From Aldehydirespirator sp965203635 (GTDB lineage Bacteria; Actinomycetota; Acidimicrobiia; Acidimicrobiales; Aldehydirespiratoraceae), in NCBI GenBank assembly GCA_965203635.1, contig OZ241903.1, positions 2,356,001 through 2,420,000 of the forward strand: a stretch of DNA of 64,000 bases, given 5' to 3'. This document shows positions 58,252 through 64,000 of the stretch, one piece after another (within the stretch, counting starts at the first letter, position 1; each line of letters begins with the position of its first letter). Under the pieces are notes generated by a model. That model did no database searches. It had not been told where the DNA came from and saw only the letters and a program-made list of their open reading frames with translations. The translations under genes were made by a program, and so were the position numbers.

Positions 58252-59349
58252 TCAGCCGGTCGGGGCCAGTTCGATCTCGCCGTCGGCGATGCGGATCAGC
58301 CAGAGCCGGTACTCGACGGTGCCTGCGTCGGCGCCCTTGACGTGCATCTCTGCCGTTAGGTCGACCGGCAGCTCCTCGGGCCGCTGCGACTCGACGATGG
58401 GCTGGTCCTGGCCCAGGATCACGTACTGCATGTCCCAGAAGTCCTGGTCGCGGTCCAGGGCGTAGTTGCGGCCCACGAAGGTGAAGCATCGGGTCCGCCG
58501 CCGGTTGACCGGCGCGACCGCCACGTAGAGCACGAAGTCCTCGGTCACTCCGGCCGAGCTGTTGAGCTTCATGGCGTTGGGCATGTACACCCGGTAGCGC
58601 TTCCAGGCCTCGTAGGTCAGGCCGTCGTGCTCCACGGCCGAGTTCTTGACGTTGTCGGTGTACTCGATGAACGGGCCCGCAGTGATCCTCAGCTCCGAAC
58701 CGTGCCGTGCCACGTCGTAGTCGGCGATCTCGGCCTCGTCGCGGTCGCCGAGGATCCCGTGGTGCACATGCGCGAAGTGGGAGAAGTCGAAGTAATTCTC
58801 GAGCCGCCGGGCCACCGAGCAGTCCCACTCGTAGGGCGGCAAGCACAGGAACCGGTACGAGGGATCGTCGAGTTCGGGGCACTCCGACGGGCCGAACCGC
58901 GGCGTCTCTCCCGAGACGCAGGTCCACACCAGCCCGCCGGCCTCGATGGTCGGGTAGGTCGGCAGCTGGGCCATCAGCTTGCCGTTGAGTTCGGGCCGGG
59001 CCGGGATGTCGACCACGGTGCCCTCGGCGTCGTAGGCCCAGCCGTGGTAGGCGCAGCGCAGCCAGCAGCCGTCGACCCGTCCCAGCGACAGGGCAGAGCC
59101 GCGGTGGCGGCAGATGTCGCTGAACACGTGGGCCTTCCCGTCGAGTCGGGCCACGGCCAGGCGGGTGTCGAACAGCGTGACCTGCTGGGGCGAGTCGGTC
59201 AGATCGTCGGAGAAGGCCACCGGCTGCCAGAAACGCTTGAGCTGCTGGTAGAGCCGCTCCTCGCCGGCCATGTCGAGCTGGGTGTTCCCCCGTACCTCGA
59301 ATCCTCCGGCCACCGATGGGTCCACTGAGGGGTCCTGGGTCATGGTCAT
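58252..59349 (-). CDS. Rieske non-haem iron oxygenase 2
   Basis: A 365-residue VanA/NdmA-type oxygenase with CRHRGSALSLGRVDGCWLRC followed by AYHGWAYD, and the iron site ENYFDFSHFAHVHHG. The 3Fe-4S ferredoxin lies 13 bases upstream on the same strand, a likely electron donor. A close relative of Rieske 1 (shared PNAMKLNSSAG/PNAMQLNSSAG segment). No reductase visible. Confidence 0.92.
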   Translation of the reverse strand: MTMTQDPSVDPSVAGGFEVRGNTQLDMAGEERLYQQLKRFWQPVAFSDDLTDSPQQVTLFDTRLAVARLDGKAHVFSDICRHRGSALSLGRVDGCWLRCAYHGWAYDAEGTVVDIPARPELNGKLMAQLPTYPTIEAGGLVWTCVSGETPRFGPSECPELDDPSYRFLCLPPYEWDCSVARRLENYFDFSHFAHVHHGILGDRDEAEIADYDVARHGSELRITAGPFIEYTDNVKNSAVEHDGLTYEAWKRYRVYMPNAMKLNSSAGVTEDFVLYVAVAPVNRRRTRCFTFVGRNYALDRDQDFWDMQYVILGQDQPIVESQRPEELPVDLTAEMHVKGADAGTVEYRLWLIRIADGEIELAPTG

Positions 59350-59362
59350 GGCTCGGTTGCTT

Positions 59363-59569
59363 TCATGCTTCTGTCACCGTTATGGCCTCCACCGGGCAGC
59401 ACGCCTCGGCGCCGCGGGCCTGGGCCACCAGCTCGGGCGGCAGCGTCGGCTGGAGTACCTCCAGCTTGAGGCCGTCGTCGTCGATGTCGAAGATCTCGGG
59501 CGCCAGCGAGGCGCACATTCCGGAGACGATGCAGACATCGTGGTTCACTTCGACGGTTGCATCAGCCAT
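59363..59569 (-). CDS. 3Fe-4S ferredoxin
   Basis: A 68-residue ferredoxin of the type that feeds P450s and Rieske oxygenases in actinobacteria. The cluster ligands are Cys13 (CIVSGMC), Cys19 and a later Cys in GAEACCPVEAITVTEA. The ATG at 59569 was chosen because the family N-terminus starts there; 27 extra residues upstream lack support. It is the first gene of a pair with Rieske 2. Confidence 0.9.
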   Translation of the reverse strand: MADATVEVNHDVCIVSGMCASLAPEIFDIDDDGLKLEVLQPTLPPELVAQARGAEACCPVEAITVTEA

Positions 59570-59600
59570 CTCCGGATCCTCCGCTTCCATCGTACGCGCT

Positions 59601-59816
59601 CCAGGCCTCCGTGACAGCGGCCACGATGTTCTGGTAGCCGGTGCGTTCACCGCCGGGTCCGGAGACGGCGATCACCGCGCCGGAGGCGACTGCCAGGGCG
59701 GGCAGCTCCGCAGGCGGGTCGGCGTGGGCCAGGCTGCCGCAGACGGTGCCCCGGTTGCGGATCTGGAGGTACCCAACGTGGCGCAGCGCGGCCCGCAGCC
59801 CACCGACGACGCCAGC
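59601..59816 (-). pseudogene. Remnant of a coxM-type FAD-binding subunit gene
   Basis: In one minus-strand frame, 72 codons read GGLRAALRHVGYLQIRNRGT, then VCGSLAHADPPAELPALAVA and VSGPGGERTGYQNI. This closely follows the intact subunit at 49006-49854 (HRQIRARGTIGGSIAHADPA). It has neither the FAD N-terminal domain nor the C-terminal domain, and no start. Just upstream in another frame a signal-peptide-like MRLLVAFALVV (start near 59884) may be a second remnant. The rest of 59570-60059 holds nothing recognised. Confidence 0.65.
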
Positions 59817-60059
59817 CGCGCCGTCGTGCTCCGACCTACGACGAGCGCAAAGGCGACCAGCAGTCGCATCGTTGTTCTGCGCATGGTGTTGCGGTCTTCC
59901 TCCTTGTGGGACCTATCGCAGGGCCACCGCCGGAAAGGGGGCGTTGTACTGCCACATGGTTCCGCTGGTGGCTGTGCGGGTTGGTGGTGTGAATATTGAT
60001 GAGGACTATAAGCGTTGGTCGGGCGCTTGTCAGGGGCACCGTGATTCCTGCCGGGACGG

Positions 60060-60812
60060 CTAGTGGAATCCCGAGCCGCCGTTGACCCAGACGTTCTGGC
60101 CGGTGACGAAATCCGACAGCGGACTCATCAAGTAGACGAGAGTGCCCACCATGTCCTCGGGCATCTGGGTTCGCTTGAACGCCCGTCTGGCCTGGATGGC
60201 CACGTCCACCTCGGGTTGGACACTGGAATACGCCTCGTCGTGGGGGATGTAGTCCGGGGTGAGGGTGTTGACCGCGATCCCGAATCCACCCAGCTCGCGG
60301 GCCATGGCCCGGGTCAGCCCCCAGATCGCCGACTTCGATGACACGTAGTGGAGGAAGTTGGGGGTGCCGTCGTTTACCGTCATGGAGGCGATGTTGACGA
60401 TCCTGCCGCTGCCCTGGGCCCTCATGGTGGGCGTCACCGCACGGGAGCACAGCCAGGTCCCCTTCACGTTCACCGCGAAGCATAGGTCCCACTCGTCCGG
60501 TGGGAGGTCCTCCATGGGGGCCCGGGTGGCCGCCATGTAGAAGGCGGCGTTGTTGACCAAGCCGTCGATGCGGCCGTAGGCGTCCACGGTCGCGGCCGCC
60601 ATCGCCTCGGTCTGATCGATGTCGGAGACGTCCACCTGCATCGACATCGCCCGGGTGCCCGACGCGCTGAGTTCAGCAACCACATCGCGGCCGTCGGCGA
60701 GGTCGGCGACCACAACGGTCGCGCCCTCGGCGGCCAGCCCCCGGCAGTAGGCCAGGCCGATGCCGTTGGCCCCGCCGGTGACGATGATCACCCGCCCGTC
60801 CAGTATTCCCAT
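60060..60812 (-). CDS. SDR-family oxidoreductase, catabolic island copy 2
   Basis: A 250-residue short-chain dehydrogenase with TGGANGIGLAYCRGLAAEGA, NNAAFYMAATRAPMEDLP and YVSSKSAIWGLTRAMA. The end RTQMPEDMVGTLVYLMSPLS and DFVTGQNVWVNGGSGFH mirrors the SDR at 39305-40042. It lies next to Rieske oxygenase 3 and probably acts on the same catabolic route. Confidence 0.87.
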   Translation of the reverse strand: MGILDGRVIIVTGGANGIGLAYCRGLAAEGATVVVADLADGRDVVAELSASGTRAMSMQVDVSDIDQTEAMAAATVDAYGRIDGLVNNAAFYMAATRAPMEDLPPDEWDLCFAVNVKGTWLCSRAVTPTMRAQGSGRIVNIASMTVNDGTPNFLHYVSSKSAIWGLTRAMARELGGFGIAVNTLTPDYIPHDEAYSSVQPEVDVAIQARRAFKRTQMPEDMVGTLVYLMSPLSDFVTGQNVWVNGGSGFH

Positions 60813-60864
60813 CGCGTGTCCTCCCCTGTGGTTGTCACGTGGGCGAGCCTCGTCGCGTTCTCGC

Positions 60865-61917
60865 TCAGTTCGGTTCCAGCTCCTCGGCCAGCTCGAAGAG
60901 CCACTTGCGGTAGGCCAGGGTGATGTCGTCAGCGACCTTCACATAGGTCTCCGCGCTGAGGCGGTCGGGCAGGTGCTCGGGCCACTGCGACTCGACCACG
61001 GGCTGGTCCTGGTCCAGCACCATGTACTCGAACTCGAGCAGGAAGTCCATGTCGTCCTGGGTGGATGTGAAGTCTGCGCCGATGTGCCAGAAGTTGCGGC
61101 ACGTCGCCGGGCCGGTGGGGGCGGTGACCATGTACAGGGCGTAGCGCTTGCCGTTGGGGAAGGTCCGGACCAGCGAGATCGATCCGGGAACGGTCAGCTG
61201 GTACCAGTTGCGCACCGACATGGTGTCCTCATCGATTCCCAGCATCTCCTTCATGCGGTCGACGTTGGGCTCGACGAAGACCTTGTCGAACCGCAGGGCG
61301 CCGTCCTCCCGCCACACGTCGTGCTCCTCGATCTGAGCCTTGTCTCTGGTGCCAAGGACGTTCTCGTGCACGAACGGGAAGTGGGAGAAGTCCACGAAGT
61401 TCTCCAGGCGCCGGGGCGAGCTGGTGGCCCAGTCGTAGCTGGGGGGCGTTTGCCAGCGCATGATGGGGTCGCTCCACTCGGGGATGCCGGGCGGGTCGCC
61501 CCACGGTTCGTCGGTCAGGCTCACCCACACCATGCCAGAGCTCTCCCGGCACAGGTAGCGGACCAGCCCGACCTGGAGCACCCCGTTGAGCTCGGGGCGC
61601 GACGGGATCGACACCAGGGTGCCGTCCATGTCGTAGGCCCAGCCGTGGTAGGGGCAGTTGATGCAGCCGTTCTCGACCCATCCCAGCGACGGCGCGGCCC
61701 CCTTGTGGCGGCACACGTCCATGAAGGCCCGCACCTGGCCCTCGTGGCGGACGACCAGAATGCGCTCCCCCAGCAGCCGACCGGAGACCATCTGGTCCTC
61801 GGCCACGTCCCTGGAGTAGGCGACGGGATGCCAGAAGTGCCTCATCGCCCGGTACCACCGCGAATCCCGCTCGGGTATGAACGGATCGACGGCCTCGCGT
61901 GCCTCGAGTGTCGTCAC
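60865..61917 (-). CDS. Rieske non-haem iron oxygenase 3
   Basis: A 350-residue VanA/NdmA-type oxygenase, with CRHKGAAPSLGWVENGCINC followed by PYHGWAYD and the iron site ENFVDFSHFPFVHEN. More distant from Rieske 1 and 2 than they are from each other. The GTG at 61917 has an SD (GGAAGGAGG). Coupled in orientation to the SDR at 60060-60812 and divergent from the alpha/beta hydrolase. Confidence 0.92.
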   Translation of the reverse strand: MTTLEAREAVDPFIPERDSRWYRAMRHFWHPVAYSRDVAEDQMVSGRLLGERILVVRHEGQVRAFMDVCRHKGAAPSLGWVENGCINCPYHGWAYDMDGTLVSIPSRPELNGVLQVGLVRYLCRESSGMVWVSLTDEPWGDPPGIPEWSDPIMRWQTPPSYDWATSSPRRLENFVDFSHFPFVHENVLGTRDKAQIEEHDVWREDGALRFDKVFVEPNVDRMKEMLGIDEDTMSVRNWYQLTVPGSISLVRTFPNGKRYALYMVTAPTGPATCRNFWHIGADFTSTQDDMDFLLEFEYMVLDQDQPVVESQWPEHLPDRLSAETYVKVADDITLAYRKWLFELAEELEPN

Positions 61918-62096
61918 GGGCCCTCCTTCCTCTCGTGCGTGTTGTGCTGTCGCGCCGGCGAGAGCGCGGATCGCGCCACGCTAGTGCGGCCGATCGACAT
62001 CTCGAAAAGGCGCTCGGCAGTGCGTGCCGCTACGTTGTCGCAGCGTCCGTTGAGCCGTCGCCGGCGGTGACCCGACCCCTGAGGAGTCTCAGTACC

Positions 62097-62918
62097 ATGC
62101 CGCTCACCACTTCCGACACTTCCCATTTCTTCGTCGAGGGGGCTGCGGGCAACCGGATGCATGGGCTCGACTTCGGGGGTGACGGCCCGGTGCTGGTCTG
62201 CCTCCACGGCGTGACCGGCAACGCCTGGAACTGGTATGAGGTGGCCCTCGGCGTGCGGGCCTGCCGACGGGTGGTGGCGCTCGACTTCCGCGGCTACGGC
62301 GAGAGCCAGTGGTCGCCCACCCACGACTACACGACCGCCGACCACGTCGCCGATCTGGTCGGCGTGGTCGAGTCGGTGTCGGGCGGCTCGCCCGTGGACC
62401 TGGTCGGCTCCTCGTGGGGGGCGCTGGTCGCCATCCAGTACGCCGCCGAGCATCCCGACCGCGTCGGACGGCTGGTGGTCGTCGATGTCGAGCCGTCCTT
62501 CGAGCAGGGTGAGACCGACCTGTTCCCCCGCCCCCGGGACCACGCCGACCACGACGAGGTCTGCGCCGCGGTATCGGCCGCCTATCCGAACGCCGGTGCC
62601 GACATGGTCGAGGTGGTGGCGGCCACGTGCTACGGCCCGATCGAGGGTGGCCGTCTGGCCCCCAAGCACGATCCCTTCTTCTTCGAGCGCTGGCCGTTCC
62701 GCTCCGACGACCACTGGGACCGACTCCCGCGGATCCAGGCGTCGACGCTTCACGTCCACGCCTCCGGAAGCTTCGTCCGGGCCGACGTGATGGTCGAGAT
62801 GGATCGTCTCACTCCCGACTCGCACTTGGTCGAGATCGGCGACAGCACCCATGTCGTACCGGTGGACAACCCCTCGGCGCTGGTCGACTGCCTTGTCCCG
62901 TTCCTGGCTGATGACTGA
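62097..62918 (+). CDS. Alpha/beta-hydrolase fold protein
   Basis: A 273-residue hydrolase. The nucleophile elbow is GSSWGALVAIQYAAEHP (Ser in the GxSxG form GSSWG). The first HG motif is LVCLHGVTGNAWNWYEVAL, and the C-terminal His lies in GDSTHVVPVDNP. Ester, lactone or C-C bond cleavage is possible; the substrate is unknown. The ATG at 62097 has GAGGAG about 9 nt upstream. It may open a ring product of the catabolic island. Confidence 0.87.
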   Translation: MPLTTSDTSHFFVEGAAGNRMHGLDFGGDGPVLVCLHGVTGNAWNWYEVALGVRACRRVVALDFRGYGESQWSPTHDYTTADHVADLVGVVESVSGGSPVDLVGSSWGALVAIQYAAEHPDRVGRLVVVDVEPSFEQGETDLFPRPRDHADHDEVCAAVSAAYPNAGADMVEVVAATCYGPIEGGRLAPKHDPFFFERWPFRSDDHWDRLPRIQASTLHVHASGSFVRADVMVEMDRLTPDSHLVEIGDSTHVVPVDNPSALVDCLVPFLADD

Positions 62919-62954
62919 GGACAGCCCGCACGGCTAGCATGCCGGAGCAGGAAA

Positions 62955-63563
62955 ATGGAAACGCACCATTCGCAGGTCAGGCACCATACGCGGGCGCAGG
63001 AAGACGGAACCTCCGAGGGGCCGTCGGTGGCTCCACGGCTCGGGCCGACTCTTCGGCACCATCGCAGGGCCGCGGGGATGACCATGCAGGAGTTGGCCGA
63101 CCGATGCGGCCTCTCCCAGCCCTTCCTGTCCCAGATCGAGAACTCGCGGGCCATGCCCAGCCTCTTCGCCCTACACCGCGTGGCCCAAGCCCTCGGAACG
63201 ACGACGGTCGGGCTGCTCGACCCCGCATATTCTGAGGTCACCCTGGTTCGCGCCGACGAGGGCGAGGCCTTCTTGTTGGCCGAGGGAGCCAGGACCCGCT
63301 TCCTCACCCCCGGCGAGGGACACCGCCTGGAGGCCAACGAGACAGTGGCGGAGGCGAACATTACCTCAGACGTGATCGTGCACGAGGGACAGGAAGTGAT
63401 CCGCGTGCTGGAGGGCTCACTCGAGATTCGCCTGGAGGGCAGGGACCCGATAGCGCTCCTTGTCGGCGACACGCTCTCGTATCCGTCGATGACGCCGCAC
63501 CAGTGGATCTCCGGAGACGCTGGAGCGCGCTTTCTGATAATCACCAGCCCTCCATCGTTCTAA
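62955..63563 (+). CDS. XRE-family transcriptional regulator with cupin domain
   Basis: A 202-residue regulator. The helix-turn-helix lies at about 43-65 (GMTMQELADRCGLSQPFLSQ, IENSRAMPSL). A C-terminal cupin (about 125-200) has EGQEVIRVLEGSLEIRLEG and DTLSYPSMTPHQWISGDAGA. Members of this family sense a small ligand through the cupin. A plausible ligand is a pathway substrate, and a plausible target is the operator-like motif at 56449-56464 and 63802-63817. An extra N-terminal segment of about 40 residues precedes the HTH. Confidence 0.88.
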   Translation: METHHSQVRHHTRAQEDGTSEGPSVAPRLGPTLRHHRRAAGMTMQELADRCGLSQPFLSQIENSRAMPSLFALHRVAQALGTTTVGLLDPAYSEVTLVRADEGEAFLLAEGARTRFLTPGEGHRLEANETVAEANITSDVIVHEGQEVIRVLEGSLEIRLEGRDPIALLVGDTLSYPSMTPHQWISGDAGARFLIITSPPSF

Positions 63564-63775
63564 GCGGCCGGCTGCGCTGGTTCAGCCGATCTTCTTGGCT
63601 TCATCTCGACGAAGGGCAGGTCGACGACGTGGGCCGGGACCTCTCCGTCGACCGCTTCGCCGCGCCCGCTGAACCACCCGACCATGGGCCCGCCCATGTG
63701 GATGAACTGGTCGGTTCCGGTTCGAAACGCGATGCCCTCGTTCACCACATGGCCGTCGTCGTCGCAATAGGCCAT
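63560..63775 (-). pseudogene. Internally deleted remnant of a gcvT-like gene
   Basis: The 71-residue frame joins an N-terminal-like piece (MAYCDDDGHVVNEGIAFRTG; compare FCDERGKLICDGLLFRISEQ in the intact copy) directly to a C-terminal-like piece (HVVDLPFVEMKPRR; compare SELPFVEMKRSS). The folate-binding middle is missing. The ATG at 63775 has the 16-bp operator-like motif 27 bases upstream, as the intact gene has its own. It is probably not functional. It could also be a small derived gene. Confidence 0.65.
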
Positions 63776-63801
63776 GGTCCGTCGGCCTCCCCGCCGCTTA
63801 C

Positions 63802-63817
63802 ATAGATCACATCAATA
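63802..63817 (-). promoter_or_regulatory. Operator-like site, second copy
   Basis: On the minus strand TATTGATGTGATCTAT, identical to the 56449-56464 site at 14 of 16 positions, and in the same orientation relative to a gcvT-like gene. Confidence 0.55.
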
Positions 63818-63843
63818 ATGACCGGGCGGGTGGACGCTGTCAA

Positions 63844-64000
63844 TCAGTCCAAGGCCGGAGACCCTGCCTCCCCGCCGGCCATCAGCAGGCCCAGCCCCTG
63901 GACGGTGCAGTCGGCTCGGGGAACCACCGCCACGATCCTGCCCTCGAACATCACCGCCACGTCGTCGGAGAGGGCCATTACCTCGTCGAGGTCCTCGGAT
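63844..64000 (-). CDS. ABC importer ATPase, C-terminal end (rest beyond window)
   Basis: The minus-strand frame continues past the right edge and ends at 63844. It reads SEDLDEVMALSDDVAVMFEG, then RIVAVVPRAD and GLGLLMAGGEAGSPALD. This matches the end of the ATPase at 52981-54522 (ISEDLDELLNLSSRIAVIFD). So a second BMP-type ABC importer probably begins outside the window. Confidence 0.8.
   Translation of the reverse strand, partial: SEDLDEVMALSDDVAVMFEGRIVAVVPRADCTVQGLGLLMAGGEAGSPALD

Overview
The window is GC-rich, uses many GTG starts and ATGA/GTGA overlaps, and carries pafA-pafB-pafC, a DUF4193-like acidic protein, an F420/luciferase-type oxidoreductase and 3Fe-4S ferredoxin plus Rieske genes. 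This points to an actinobacterium, probably an Acidimicrobiia-like lineage; class level is an inference from gene content and style, not from a marker gene. No rRNA, tRNA, CRISPR array or recognisable transposase was seen.

Layout. (1) 1-10.5 kb is an accessory segment. It holds a giant DUF1998-type helicase with a C-terminal nuclease-like domain, coupled to an SNF2-type helicase that runs off the left edge (DISARM/Druantia-like in flavour). After these come an orphan small protein, a membrane-anchored coiled-coil protein, an AAA ATPase with a winged-helix tail, a PIN-domain protein and a second membrane-anchored coiled-coil protein. (2) 10.6-24.5 kb is core: the Pup ligase gene pafA, the WYL regulators pafB/pafC, signal peptidase I, a glycerophosphodiester phosphodiesterase-like protein, TatA/B and TatC, a HelY-like RNA helicase, an M20 amidohydrolase, a ThyX-like double-domain protein, a DUF4193-like protein, GNAT and NUDIX. 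(3) 24.5-30.5 kb holds enoyl-CoA hydratase, a low-complexity repeat protein, thiD, yqgE, an AlkB-like dioxygenase behind a LexA-type box, an SDR, and a tiny two-gene AT-rich module with a palindrome. (4) 30.5-39.2 kb is a minus-strand hisI-trpE-ygfZ-dnaJ-like-trpC-trpF-trpB-trpA run ending in a flavoprotein disulfide reductase. (5) 39.3-64 kb is a catabolic/transport island. It contains two xanthine-dehydrogenase-type molybdenum hydroxylase large subunits with one small and one medium subunit, three Rieske oxygenases, a 3Fe-4S ferredoxin, two SDRs, an adenosine-deaminase-like protein, an SsnA-like aminohydrolase, a nucleoside/guanine-deaminase-like protein and a complete BMP-type (purine nucleoside-like) ABC importer. 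It also holds a GcvT-like C1-transfer protein, an alpha/beta hydrolase and an XRE-cupin regulator.

How it fits together. The island looks like an uptake-and-degradation system for a purine-like or other N-heterocyclic compound, perhaps N-methylated. The BMP/ABC system would import it, the deaminases would remove exocyclic amines, the Mo-hydroxylases would oxidise ring carbons, the Rieske enzymes would hydroxylate or demethylate, and the GcvT-like protein would pass C1 units to tetrahydrofolate. The substrate is inferred from families only. The right part shows decay and duplication: a coxM-type fragment, an internally deleted gcvT-like remnant sharing a 16-bp operator-like motif with the intact copy, and the tail of a second BMP-type ABC ATPase at the right edge.

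Regulation visible in the sequence. Several genes have a -10-like hexamer ending exactly 6 nt before the start codon, which suggests leaderless transcripts. The alkB-like gene has a perfect CGAAC-N4-GTTCG SOS-box-like palindrome. The gcvT-like gene has a TTGACA-N16-TACACT promoter followed directly by a palindrome.
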